Part shown: positions 48,158-60,010 of the stretch, one piece after another
Layout: every line of letters starts with the position of its first letter
How positions within the stretch are numbered: the stretch's first letter is position 1
From: Rotaria sordida
Taxonomy: Eukaryota; Rotifera; Eurotatoria; Philodinida; Philodinidae
Length of the DNA: 64,000 bases
Assembly: GCA_905250125.1 (NCBI GenBank)
Contig: CAJNOL010001213.1
Location: 1-64,000, forward strand
Direction of reading: 5' to 3'
Position numbers and translations under genes: made by a program
Notes under the pieces: generated by a model
The model's database searches: none
Told to the model about the DNA's origin: nothing
What the model saw: only the letters and a program-made list of their open reading frames with translations

Positions 48158-49529
48158 TTGTTTTCAATGAAACTCTATGATAGAAGTATTATTGTGTTAA
48201 GCATTTAAATACTATATTTTATATAACAGAAAATTTCTGAATTGTTCGATTTTCTTATTATTTTTTTCTTTTGCATATATAAATTATTTTCATAAATTAA
48301 TAAATCTCTATACTAAATCATGTGTATAAATTAGAATGTTAATCATCAATATGCATGAAATTTAGACCACATATATATATATTAATAATAGGACATTAGA
48401 AAAGAGAATTATGTCATATACAGGGCGAGCTATAAAAAATATTACGATAAAATACGAATAATGAAAACCAATACTACTATCAAGTACAATTGCTGATCTC
48501 ATTAAATAAATTTGAATTGCTGTTAAATAAGAAAAATATATGTAACGCTTCAAGATAATTTTTCAGTTTTTACCGAAAACAATAAAAAAGAAGAAATTAA
48601 ATAAAATTTTTTGAATGATATTATAATGATGTACATAGAGTAAATTTTTAGAATTAATTAGTCTTTAAAATATTAACGGTTACACAATATCCTAATATGA
48701 AAAATTTGTTCTATTTATATCAATATATTATCGTTCATAAAGTTTGCTTCCGTTCTTCTTCTAGATAATAAGTGAAAAACTAATACGGAGCGTTACACAT
48801 ATATTTTTCTTATTTGACAACAGGTTAAGTTTCTTCAGTGAGATCAAGAACAGTGTTTAATAATAATATTTGTTTATATTATTCGGATAGAAAAGAATAC
48901 TTGAATGAATTGAAGTACAGATTATTCATCACCCATCATATATTCTGACACAGTTAGAAACCATTTTCAAGAAAGACAGTGCCTTGAAAATATATGTATA
49001 TATACTTGAAATTTATGTTAGCATTGCTATTCAATAAAAGTATATATCTATTGATAATCTGTTGAACTGAATATTCTGCAAAAATTATAGATTGATTTGA
49101 ACATGGTCATTGCCAACATACTATAATGAACAATATAATACCTTAACCGTTAGTAGAGTCGAATTGATATTGTATGCATGAAAAACAATGAATAGAAATA
49201 GTTAATACGAGCCAAGATTGCTAGATCTTCTGAAAAACTAGGAAAATTTCCAATTTTACAGATTTTCCTGAATTCTAATTAGTTTCTTAGTGCATGACTG
49301 AAATGTAGTATTTGCTCATTACTGTATATATACACTTTACTTAGATCTGACCAAAAGTTCTGAGAATATTTCTGGAAATTTTATCAACCAATTACTATTA
49401 AAGAGTTTGTTGCATAAATAAATAGTAAAATGTCTTGCCTATAACAATATATATAATAAATCTATTCTGGGTTTGGTTCTAATATCCTTCTAGATGAAAT
49501 CCAACTCTAGCTAAAAAAATTTAAAAAAA
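48158..49529. other. Intergenic, nothing recognised
   Basis: AT-rich sequence with short (TA)n runs (about 48368-48382). I see no exon-like segment or inverted repeat of note. Confidence 0.4.
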
Positions 49530-50640
49530 ACGGATTATAAATTCGATCGACATACTATTAAAATACGAGGTGTTTCGGGAATACATATAAAGACAGTTAA
49601 AGAGCAACTTACAATAGTATTGAGATCTAAAGATCCATCATATTCAAGTGTTGGAAGATGGACGAAACGTTTTAGTGAAAGAAGACAAGATGTAAGTGAT
49701 GAATATCGATTTAGTTATCTGTTGTCTGAGCTTACATGTGTAATTATTGACCAGGTATCATAGATCGTCAACAATGATCCACATTCAAGTTATGATAATA
49801 TTGTAGCTGAAACTTCTCTCTCTTATAGCACCATGAAAGGAATTATTCAGGATTGTCTAAATATGAGAAAGGTCATATCATGTTGGATCATTCATCAACT
49901 TACTACCAACGACAAAACGACTGCAAATCGTATTTTTTGGTGTAACTTTTGATAGAAACAAGATAGAGAGCTGCGATTTTCACTATTGGAAAGAGGAGAT
50001 GAAGACGCATCGAGTCATATGTTATAGACCTTTTGACCTGGTTTTTCTAAGGTTTTCAATTGAGCTTTTTGAAAAACAACGTTCTTAATAGGTGATTATA
50101 GTGAATTTTCAATTATCTGATATGTATTGAAAGTGATAATTGAACATCTATAAAACTGTGCAAGGCTCAGATTCTTAGCTTCAATCATTTAGGAGTTATA
50201 GGTATTCTACTCGAAACTATAAGCCGATTTTTCTAGCAATTCTTGTAAAAAAAAGCATTTTTTTTCTTTTTTCTTTTTCATAAAAACTATTTTTCCGCTA
50301 CCTTTTTTAGATGATCGATTTAAAAAGCCTCAGAAAACATATTTAAAGAAACTTATAATATACATTTCGATGCGTCTTCATCTCCTCTTTCCAATAGTGA
50401 AAACCGCAGCTCTCTATCTTGTTTCTATCAAAAGTTACACCAAAAAATACGATTTGCAGTCGTTTTGTCGTTGGTAGTTAGTCATGGATACCAATAGGAA
50501 TCCGTCAGAACTTCTACAGAAAAATCAGCCATAATTTCGTGATGGATCATGGCGATTATGCAATATTATTATAGATCACCAGTCATGTATTTAGTATAAA
50601 TAGATTGGCTGTAAATCAACTAATGGTAGCTAGATTAATG
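49530..50640 (+). pseudogene. Mariner-type transposase relic interrupted by a MITE
   Basis: Before the insertion the plus strand reads TVKEQL, DPSYSSVGRWTKRFSERRQD, NNDPHSSYDNIVAETSLSYS and IIQDCLNMRKVISCW. This is the N-terminal DNA-binding half of a mariner transposase. After the insertion the relic continues with NPSELLQKNQ, then FRDGSWRLCNIII, the segment before the first catalytic Asp. Stops and frameshifts are present. The 575-bp insert at 49903-50477 splits it. The same family is seen at 40190-40510 and 59320-60010. Confidence 0.65.
49903..50477. mobile_element. 575-bp Harbinger-like foldback MITE
   Basis: The terminal inverted repeats are almost perfect and more than 100 nt long: CTACCAACGACAAAACGACT from 49903 and its complement ending at 50477, continuing through a GGTGTAACTTTTGATAG segment to GATGAAGACGCATCGA. 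The flanks are TTA on both sides (49900-49902 and 50478-50480). A 3-bp TWA target duplication fits PIF/Harbinger. It sits inside the mariner relic, so it is the younger insertion. Confidence 0.75.
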
Positions 50641-51124
50641 GAGATGAATTGCTAACGACTATTATTCGTCAGAATAGTTTGGTAATAAAAACTGTCTTTT
50701 TTTATATTCTTTAAATGAAACTGTCCTCTTTTTATACATAATATAAATAGAGGCAAGACAGTGTGGGTATGCGTGAGTGTAGCGTTGGTGGGTGTGGATA
50801 CACTCTAAACAAAAACAGTTATTTTCAAACTCAAAAAAGATTCTTCCCGCGGGTACACAGTAAGAACCTTTGTTTTGATTTCGTATAAGAAAAGTTTCAC
50901 CTCAAATTTCTTCTGGACTGCCGTAAAAAAGGTTTCGTAGGAAAGGTTTCCCACAAAATCTTTGTATCAAATTGAAAATAAGGTTTCGTATGAAGAATTT
51001 TCGAGTGGCCTATACATGAATACAATTAACTTTATCTACTTATCCCTACGCCTTTATTTCTATACTTACCCATATGCCTATACTTAACCGCTTATAACTA
51101 TATGTAACTCCTTCTACTTATATC
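50641..51124. other. Intergenic with degenerate pyrimidine-rich repeats
   Basis: 50860-51005 contains a segment (GAAAAGGTTTCGTA-like words repeated) related to 55110-55400. 51005-51120 is a degenerate array of CTTATAYCTAYACTTAYC-like units. No gene seen. Confidence 0.35.
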
Positions 51125-51815
51125 TAACGTGAGTAAAGTTAGCGCCAGATTCAAGTTTTTGCCGTCGAGATTCGTTCACGTACTTGAGTTATATTTCGTT
51201 CAACTTGAGTTGGGTGCAGAATTTTACGGTGAATTCAATGGTGTAAAGATCAAAGGAGTCATCAAGCAAAAACTGGCACCTGGTCCCAAAATACTGAATT
51301 TTTCAAAATTTTTTGAAAAGTATTTGCTATCCGAATTCGCTATTTTACTTGAGTTGGGTCTAAAAATGATTGAGTTGGATTCAGCATGAAATTCTGCATC
51401 GAATGATATCGATTTAGTATGGGGTTATCGGGCAAAAAATTTTCCATATGGGTGAGAGTGAGAATTACCATGAGGAGGTGTGGTTGGGTGAGGTGGCAAA
51501 TTTTTTCTCGATGACCTCATATTAAATCAATATCATTCGATGCAGAATTTCATGCTAAATCCAACTCAAGTAAAATAGCGAATTCGGACTGCAAATACTT
51601 TCCAAAAAATTTTGTAAAATTCAGTAGTTTGGGATCAAGTGTCAGTTTTTGCTGGATGATCCTCTTCCCCTCTCCTTCCCCTTGATCTTTACGGCATCGG
51701 ATTCGCCGTAAAATTCTGCATCTAACTCAAGTTGAGCGAAATATAACTCAAGTACGCGAACGAATCTGGACGGCAAAAACTCGAATCTGGTGCTAACTTT
51801 ACCCGTGTATTCAGT
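51125..51815. mobile_element. 690-bp foldback MITE, Tc1/mariner-like ends
   Basis: The ends ACGTGAGTAAAGTTAGCGCC and (complement) ACACGGGTAAAGTTAGCACC face each other, both next to TA. Arms about 51127-51415 and 51500-51813 pair over long stretches, for example TTTTGCCGTC near 51158 and its complement at about 51768, and ATTCTGCATCGAATGATAT with complement. The ORF 51129-51389 is just arm sequence. Confidence 0.65.
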
Positions 51816-52368
51816 ACGATATCTTTTTATGCATTATATTCATAGTCTTGCTAAATGTGTTCTGAATTTTCGTCTTTATTTAAAAGACAAAATTTTTTTT
51901 GAATAATCGTCCGAGCCCTGAGCCGACACGAATTCGACGTGTTTTATTGTTTCTATAAATTGTTGACAACTTTTTTGAATGGATGATATTGTCATACAAA
52001 AGTGATACCCGCCACTTCCATGCATGTAGTAACAATATCTATAAACAGGTGCCGAGTCAATTCTTCTCTTTTTTTCCTAATGCACACTTGTTTATTGGTG
52101 GTAGCTTTTTTCGCCTTAAAACTGTACTTGTGCATAAGATAATTTTATGATACTAGCGGTCACCATCGAACTCAATGTTTTTTGGAAATATTAAGTAAAA
52201 TTGAATACATAAAAGTAGAAAGAAAAGATATCAACACACAACAAATCGTTGTGTCAAAAAAAGGAACTAAATCACTTGCAATCAGTAAAATTTTTCAAAA
52301 ATAAAGTGAATGTCTTGTTTTTAGTCAAATATTCTATTCCACCACCAAGCATTTTTTCCATGTCGACT
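51816..52368. other. Intergenic downstream of the peroxidase gene
   Basis: AT-rich; it probably holds the peroxidase 3' UTR. Nothing else recognised. Confidence 0.4.
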
Positions 52369-55106
52369 TCAATAGGATGATGGGAAGTCCACTCCTAATT
52401 CCAATAATTTCTCAAAAGCATCTGCAAAATCCAAGGCAAATCGACTTCCATTGTTGGCATATTCTATCACATATATTTTAAATTCAGGATCTTGAATCAG
52501 TGCCATATCGGATGGTAACCTCATTAAAGATTTTGTTTTCACATCTTCGAACTGTTTTGGACCTTGCCAATGACGTTCTTGCCAAGTGTCTTCCAATAAA
52601 TGACGGAAAAATTCATTTGAAAATGTGGTCGGTGTAGATGTCCATTGTCCTTCGAAACCGTTTCGATCCGTGTGACACCGACCCACAGAATGAGCACCGA
52701 TCAAAGCGACGGTTTCACGATCATTGAAACCCATTCGAGAGAAAATTTCCCGAATGTTTTGGGCTCCTTGGCTAGCACTTGGTAATCGATTAGCGGGCGG
52801 CGATTTTTTCCCATCTTCATAGTCAACTCGTCCGTGTCGCCATTTGACGGTCGGACCACCCATTTGTTCAATGGCCATGACAGCAGCCAGTGTGTACAAG
52901 TCAGCATAGGTTAAGCCAGGATGATCATGATAAACACTTTGCAGACGATCTCGTGCTATGCTTAAACCTAGAATGAGATAGTACAAGAAACATTACGGAC
53001 GACTTTTAGTTCTACAGATTTAAGGACATTTTTCTCTTTCTGAAAAATCGAAGAGCAGAAAAGCTTAAAACTTTCAGCGTGATTAGACCTTGACTCGTAG
53101 ATAAAAAGCCGCATTTAACTTGAAATAACCATACTTTACTGCGTCACTCACCGAGATCAAACGAATTAATCGTTGAAGCTCAATCTTTCTTACATAAACT
53201 GAACACACTTTAACGTGAATATTTTTTAACATTTCAAAAAAAATACTGAAATAGATTTCGGCGTATGAAAAATTTTGCAAATTCTGTGAAAAATAGAATG
53301 GAGTACTGTTTCAGATTTTCTGCTAAGTTTGAATAAACATTAAATAAAAAATTCACATCAAGACTGAGATCTTTTTTCGAAATATAAGCTCAATAGAGAA
53401 GTCTTACAGATTCTGAATTATGTCTTTTGCTTGATGAAGTATATTATTCTTCAGATTTTATCTAAAAAATATTGAATTGGTTTTTAAAACCGAATTGACA
53501 TTTGTTTCTTCTCTTATTCTGTGGAGGGCAGATATTTTTTTTAAGCAAAGCATGTCATTGTGAAGCTAAAAGACTTCTCTATCGAACTTACATTTCAGCC
53601 TTGATACAAAGTTTGTATTTAGTGTTGATTCAAACGGCCAAAAAACTCGATGAAATACTTATTTGACCCGTTCAATCGATTTTTAGATAATGTTCAAATA
53701 CTAACATATAAAATAACGAGAACGAAAAAGGTTATTTTGTTAAACTGGTTGATATTTTCCTCATTATCATTGAAGAGTCAAAGTCATATGAGTCTAAAGT
53801 TTTGGATTTATAGGTATCTGATCGTGCTCTTTCGTTTCATGATTAAAAACAAGTATCCGAGAAATAATTTTTCAGTCGAGTCATGGATTCTGTATCGTGT
53901 AGTTTTTGGCCAAACCGAACATGTATATTTGGAATCAATGTACAAAGTGCATTCATTTGATACTTTTTATTTTTTCTTGTCGATCGACTGTTCGAAAGAA
54001 ACCAAACATAAAAGTTGTATCAATAATTGTTGAAATGCGTTTCATTTGATAAAGTTTTGAATATATAATTGATATTGAGAGAGTGTATTAAAAAAATTAA
54101 AATAAACACCTGAGTATTTATGATTAAAAATATTTTAAGAGCTGAAATGTGTTTAGATAACATGTGTTATTTACGATTGTGAACGAATACGAGAAGAGAA
54201 ATGTTAGGAAAGATAAACGACAAATTCTATTACATGCCCTAACTACAGGACTTTTTCAAAAAACTTAAGTGTTTTAGAGAGCTCCTTCAGAAACCTACAT
54301 TTTGAAAATATTTTAGCAGTATATTCTGAAAGCTCCGCAAGTTGAATCGAATCACAAAATATAGTTGTAAAGTCATAGTTTGAATGATGAAAATACATGA
54401 TTTAGTTTTTCGAATCTAATGCGACCTTTTTTCTTGGGAGGGTAGTCTGAATAATGTATACTCAAATTTTAAATGAGAGAAGTGGTGGATTTAACGGGGA
54501 GCACGACGGTTATTCGCCTTTCCTCCTTCAGGAAATTTTTTTCGAGTTTTCCCGGCAAACATCGACGAAAAAATGATTTATACTACTTCAAATAAGTCTT
54601 AAAAAATGAATTTTATCTAGGATCGCCTCCATCCCTCCGAAACCCTAGATTCGTCACTAAACCAGAGATATTGCTGCACACAGTTATAGAGAATTTACCT
54701 AATTTTTCAGAATAATGGCTCACAGTTCACATTTTGCTTTCGACATTTTTAAAAATCACTTTAAACTTTTATTGACAAGCAAACTCTTTTATTCAATATC
54801 TATATTACATAACTCGAATTCCTATTTTCAACCGAAACTATGAAACCAAAAACTTATCAGAAGTTCGACGAAAGACTTTATTACAGACGTGAAAATGTTT
54901 ACCTTTATTGACCGGCCAAGTACTTTGAGGTTCAAAGCGAATACATCCACCATTGGAACCACCAGTTGAATCAAAACGGGAGTATGTACCGCTCGCAAGC
55001 CAGCCCAATCGAACGAATAATGGGCCGTAATTTCCATCAACATAGTTGTTGTCATCCATTAAAGCAGCAATAGATGTTTTTACTTTGGCATAATCGACTT
55101 GGTGCA
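52369..55106 (-). CDS. Class I haem peroxidase (cytochrome c peroxidase-like), distal His replaced; first exon not found
   Basis: Relative of cytochrome c peroxidase and ascorbate peroxidase, which reduce H2O2 at a haem. Two exons are visible, 54903-55106 and 52369-52967, joined in phase ([10 protein letters not shown]); together about 267 residues. Markers: [16 protein letters not shown] with the distal Arg and Trp; [44 protein letters not shown] with the proximal His; GFEGQW with the Trp stacked on it; [11 protein letters not shown] with the Asp that hydrogen-bonds the proximal His; end DFPSSY. Odd point: the distal His of the family (RLxWH) is Leu here (codon CTT), so normal compound I formation should be severely impaired. 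The exon at 55106 begins after TTTTTTTTCAG and needs one incoming base; if that base is A it makes an ATG. The N-terminal exon and any targeting peptide were not found. Animals generally lack this class, so horizontal origin is likely. Confidence 0.8.
52968..54902. other. 1.9-kb peroxidase intron
   Basis: GTAAAC donor at 54902 and TTCTAG acceptor at 52968. No long inverted repeat is obvious on reading, unlike the long introns of the UBR5 cluster. The ORFs in it (e.g. 53650-54033) do not resemble a known protein. Confidence 0.4.
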
Positions 55107-55545
55107 CTGAAAAAAAATGGTATCATACAGAATCGCAACGAAATCGAAACCTTTGTAAAGGTTTCATAGGAAATTTATGAAATCTTCTAGTAATGTCAAA
55201 CATGAAAGTTGAATTCAAGTATTGAATACTCGAAGTTTCAACTATTCCACTTTGCACCCTTCCAGGGTACCTGCTATGAAGCATGCCCTTCACATCCCCA
55301 GTGTCCTGCACCCTTCAAGGGTATACTGAAAAAAGTTGTACTGTACGGAATCATTTTTGCAACGAAATCGAAATCTTAGAAAAGATTTTGTAAAGACCCA
55401 AGATAGTTTCAAAATGATTGCCGAGCGTCTAGAAATCTTTTTCTAACTTTCGTTGCTGTGTGCGAAACTTTTATAAATTGTCGTAGGCCGCACGAAACCA
55501 CTTATGATTCCATATGACATCTTATTTTTTTTCCAGAGTACCCAT
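55104..55545. mobile_element. Small MITE-like repeats abutting the peroxidase exon
   Basis: CACTGAAAAAAAATGGTATC at 55104 and TACTGAAAAAAGTTGTACTG at about 55325 start two direct, similar segments (both followed by GGAATC/AGAATC and CAACGAAATCGAAA). The right end reads TACTCTGGAAAAAAAATAAG on the other strand at about 55545, inverted to them. This suggests at least one TIR element of about 220 bp plus a partial copy. The left terminus coincides with the 3' splice site of peroxidase exon 54903-55106. Confidence 0.45.
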
Positions 55546-57001
55546 CACTAATTCAATAATTGAATAGTTGAATTCAACTTTCAAGTTTGAACATATATGC
55601 TTTTATGGTACTAGACTATTACCGTCTTGTCCGCATTGCTATTAAACAAAACTGAAAGAAATGAATGAACTTTACTGTGTGTATATGTAAAGAAAATTTC
55701 TATGTTAATAATTTGTACATTTTCTTCTGAAGAAGGACGATATTATCGTCTGAAACGTTAAATAGAAATAAAACAAAAATAAAAATAAAAGTAAATTACG
55801 AAGAGAAAATTCATTCAAAAATGCCAACAATCTTTCGTCAAATCTTTCGTAATCGATTCAGAGAGTAAGAATTATTCAGGATCAGAAAACTAAAGGTGTG
55901 TTCTTCATTGACACTTTTCTGACAGCGAATGAAGAAAATCTTGAAGATACGCGCAATCATACCTATCGTGTGCACCCCGAATCCGTTCCTGATATCTATC
56001 GGTTCTAGCTTCCCAACAGACTTCGTTTTTATTCATTGAGTTTAGATGAATTTATTAGATCAAATATCATTATCGTGCGCTTTCAAAACACTTCATTCTT
56101 GGGCAAAGTTCTTTTCGAAAGTCGATTTTCAGAAGAAACTTAATCGGTTTTTCATTGACCAGGAATAGAATTCGATGTGGTCGGTTTTTTAATTCCTTTT
56201 TTATCAGTTTAGAATCAAATTTCAATCAGTCAGTAGACCGTTTTCTAACGATTCCAGTTGGGGATGACAGAGATTCTTTAAAATCTGTCCTCTGAAACCC
56301 TGTTCTACTCATACAGAACTCAACAAATTTTCCGATTCATACAAGCTTTGTTGTTTTTTCTAGTCTACCATTCTGAAATTCGTCAAATTTAAATATCATT
56401 AATGGTAATGAACAGATAAAAGAAAAGCAGAAAATTCGAACTGTAATTTCAAACTGGATTAGTGGCTAACGTAACTACATTTAAGGACATAATATGTAAT
56501 ACATTGAAGTGTTTTCAACTTTATAAAATCAGACTTTTTAAAAAATGAATGAACCATTCAATCGATATTTTATTCTCGATTTCAATCAGGATTTGTCATT
56601 TGATGAATGTTTTGTTATAAATAGAAATATGTTTTGTGAAGAAAAATATTGTTTATCCATTGCCTGTTTAATTAGAGTATGCTAACCCTATCTCTCTCCG
56701 TGTTGTCTTCTTGCCTTTCTCTCTTTCTTCATTTTCTCCTTATCCTCTTGTTTTTCCTTCTTTATCATACACATACACACTCTCTCAAATAAGTAATGTT
56801 CTCTGAGATATAAGAAGCACGCATACAATCTGACTGTGTAGATCGAGATATACGAGAAGAAGAATAAAGAGACGAGCTAAATATATCAACTCTATCTCTC
56901 CTCTAACAAATCTGTCACAGGTTCGACAAAAGATCTTTCGGTGGAGGGAGTAAGATGTAGAGATGGCGTACTCTTTATGAATCGAACAGTCTTGATGTCT
57001 T
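55546..57001. other. Intergenic between peroxidase and ART gene
   Basis: The missing first peroxidase exon and the ART 3' UTR should both be here, but neither could be fixed. An open stretch of about 37 codons on the minus strand (56892-57002, LKDIKTVRFIKSTPS...) follows the ART stop in another frame. Confidence 0.35.
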
Positions 57002-58348
57002 TCAACCTATGTGAAATGAAATGGTTAGGTCTTGCAGCATGAATTATCCCGCTTATCTTTGAGTTGAAAAGTGAAGAGTACCAAAAAACATACTTGTTGG
57101 AGATCTTCTTCCTAAAACAGAGCCAACAATGACTGCCGCGATGAGTATAGCTGTCAGTAAGCTGATTGGAATGATGGATCTCTTCTTGCGATACCATTGC
57201 CGTCTTCTAAATATAATGAAGTCTTGTCAAAGTATAGATAGATGAAGATGAGGTTAGACTTACTTAGTCTTAGGATAAAGATATGCACCTAAGGAAAGAA
57301 ATGCGTCAATTTAAAACAAACGATTAAAAATATTTAAAATACCTTCGAATGGTGGTTCCAATAGCATTTCTTCTGGTATTACCTGTTTCAAATGAATGAT
57401 ATGAAGATTTGGTGCTGGATTTAATTGTGATTGAACTATCATGTGAGTGCCAGGCAGAAGGAGAACTTCTTCTTCAGTAACAAAATGTGAATGAGCACGT
57501 ATTTTTCGACCATTAATAGCTTCTATGGAGAATAATGTTCGATCACCAGTCTCACCCAAATACATGTTGTTCTCAAGCACAGTCAATGAAGTTGTGCATG
57601 ATGAAACTGCCCACCAGATCACTGGAGTACCGGGTAAAAATTCTTCGCTCATATTTTTAGCGGCTCCTCGCCAAATAGTTAATAGTGGAACGCATGGTAA
57701 TTTGGCTAGAGCAGTTAAGAACAGTTTCATGTACTTGAAATATGGTCGGAGATGCTCGCGATGATCATTCATGAGAGCGTGATTGAGCATTGAATAAAGA
57801 CTTGGATGTGGTTCGTCCCATTCTATGGTGTAGAGACGGATTGCAGCACTTTCATCAATTGTGAGTCCATCTGATGGTTCTTCTGGAGTTTCGTAGAGTG
57901 CCATTTCAATATAGAACGATAAATTATGAACGATGTCAATTAGTGGAGCACATGCTTTGAAAAGTGGCAACAAAGGCTCTTGTGCATATCCCACAATAGG
58001 ACCGAGATCTCCTCCAATATCATTGATGATATTCGTGGATGTCAAATTTAGTTCTTTAGTGGTATTTACTACGACTCGACGATTTTTTGTCATAGAATTG
58101 TTCTGTGCATCACCAGAATCCTCCATTGCTATTGGCGCTGGTTTCTGACCAAGTTTTTCTTTTGCATTCATATTCATATGTACACTGTCAAACATATACT
58201 GTGAATCACTGTTGCTCTCGATGTCATTGTCTATTATATGTTGCCAATAATTTGCCTCTGCATCATAGAGAGTAATTGCTGCTAGTGCGATCGAAACCGG
58301 ATGATCTTTGTTCGCCGCTTTTTTTTTCTTATCATGACCTTCCATCAT
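57002..58348 (-). CDS. ART-type (R-S-ExE) mono-ADP-ribosyltransferase with C-terminal membrane anchor, 4 exons
   Basis: It transfers ADP-ribose from NAD+ to protein side chains, typically arginine. Exons 57343-58348, 57264-57288, 57094-57206 and 57002-57006 agree in phase and give about 382 residues. The ART core has the R of LLTIWRGAAKNM (about residue 225), the S-T-S motif in AVSSCTTSLTVLENN, and the ExE motif in VTEEEVLLLPGT, whose second Glu is catalytic; all three elements are intact. The first 110 residues are a charged region not recognised. After the core come KRRQWYRKKR and one hydrophobic helix (IIPISLLTAILIAAVIVGSV, about residues 352-372), ending RRSPTS: a tail-anchored layout with no signal peptide. 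The last exon would add only a Ser and the stop; if that intron is retained, the protein ends 12 residues later. ART genes are numerous in bdelloid genomes and may have a foreign origin. The start is the first of two adjacent ATGs. Confidence 0.8.
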
Positions 58349-59319
58349 CTTCTGCTGTATGAATGAGTATTGATGCTTAAAAACTAAATATCAATTATTT
58401 TTCATAACGACAAAGATAAGGAGTTATTAGTAATTAGTAATTATTAACGAGGTATCAAAGGGGTAAGAATAAATGGTAACAAGTTATTAGATTTACTTGA
58501 ATTCTCAGTACAGAAATAGTGGATTCGAAATGAGTTGAAAAGAAAGACGATTATAATTTCCTAGGCCGTAATGAACCTTCTTTAGTGCTTCTGTGATCAG
58601 GAATCACCTGACAAAAGAGGATTAAAGTCATTTTACATTCAAAGAATAGTTCATAGGAGAATCAAAATGGATTGTAAAAATTAGCAATGAAGATAATTTG
58701 CAAAACTCTATATCTCTGATGATAAGTCTGTATTGACTATTACTCAATGACAGAAACGGTATAAGTATAATCTATTATATCGCTTTGTAGAGAATTCTTT
58801 ACTCTCGTTTGACTCAAACCAAAATTGTTTTCCAATTATTTCTTTAGTCGAAAAATTAGTTTTCCATTTTTGCAACTAAAAATAGTATGTTTTCAATAAA
58901 ATGAATTGATCATCGTAAATATTAACTATGCTACTCGGCTATATACGGCTTCTGTTGAACTGCAACTTATATTATCAGAAAAAAAGTCGATAACACAGAA
59001 ACTTGAATAATATTCAAATTTTTTTTATAACTCAAAAAACAAACATTGGGGAAATTTGCTGAATAGGTAGCTTGCAAATTTTGAAATGATTAGTTTCGCC
59101 ACTCAGGAATCTAATTCCTTATGTTAATTTGCTAAACATATAAAGTAGTCAAAAAATTCTGATAACAACAGTCTAAAATTTCGACTCCATTGTTTTTGTC
59201 CCGCATGTTGGCTTGTTCTGATAGCAACATCTGTTCTGTATTAAACCACCAATACGAATTTTCACACATGTCTATTATGGCAGATTGTTAGTAGATTTTT
59301 TTGTCATCTCTGTTAGCAG
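58349..59319. other. Intergenic upstream of the ART gene
   Basis: Probable ART promoter region near 58350-58700, then DNA flanking the mariner relic. No further feature was recognised. Confidence 0.4.
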
Positions 59320-60010
59320 ATGAAAAAACAGTGCATACGCTCATATATAAAAACTTGTTTGTTATTAGGTTTTATTACTACACAAATTCAAAAAGAGTTA
59401 ACTACTGCTTATGGTCAAGGTTATGTTTCATATCGTATAATTCCTCGATGGATTTACCGATTTTCAAATGAACAAGAATCTTTAAAACATAATCCTCAAA
59501 GTGGTCGTTCAATAACCGTCATCACTCAACAAAATATTGATGCTGTTAAAGTTCTAGTGAATGATGATCCACATATTAATATTGATTCTATTGCTACTAC
59601 CTCAGATATGGTCTATCATATGTGTTCTTGCGATGAATGTTTAAAAAGATTAGTCAAAAATTTACCCAAGAAAAGATCATCATAGAAAAATATGGCATTA
59701 AATTTGCATCTTGACAATGCAAAGCCACGTATGTAAGATATTAATCTTAATATTAATTATGTTCAAGAAGAAAAAATCAAGGTTACGGATCATCTACCAT
59801 ACTCTCTCGACCTTGCTCCTTCAGACTTTTTTGTTGTTCAATTGTCTGAAACATAGTCGTGATACATATCCAGATACTACAAGTTTAGCCAAAGCAATAA
59901 CCAAGGAGCTCTATCCAATATCTATTCACGCATACCAAAAGGCTTTTCAAAAATAGATTGAAAGGATAAAACTTTGTATTGAATGTCATGGAGACTACTT
60001 TGAACATTTA
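59320..60010 (+). pseudogene. Mariner transposase relic with internal deletion
   Basis: The N-terminal part is open for 121 codons: IRSYIKTCLLLGFITTQIQK, SYRIIPRWIYRFSNEQESLK, SGRSITVITQQNIDAVKVLV. It lacks the segment with the first catalytic Asp, then resumes with LNLHLDNAKPR (second catalytic Asp region), VTDHLPYSLDLAPSDFF (third Asp) and the usual end AYQKAFQK-stop-IERIKLCIECHGDYFEHLL, where TAG replaces the family's Trp codon. Frame changes near 59700 and 59830 confirm decay. Termini were not identified. Confidence 0.75.

Noticed and set aside
50755-51500. GTGTGGG- and CTTACCC-like words as telomeric repeats
   Set aside because: They are short, irregular and interspersed, with no uniform array.
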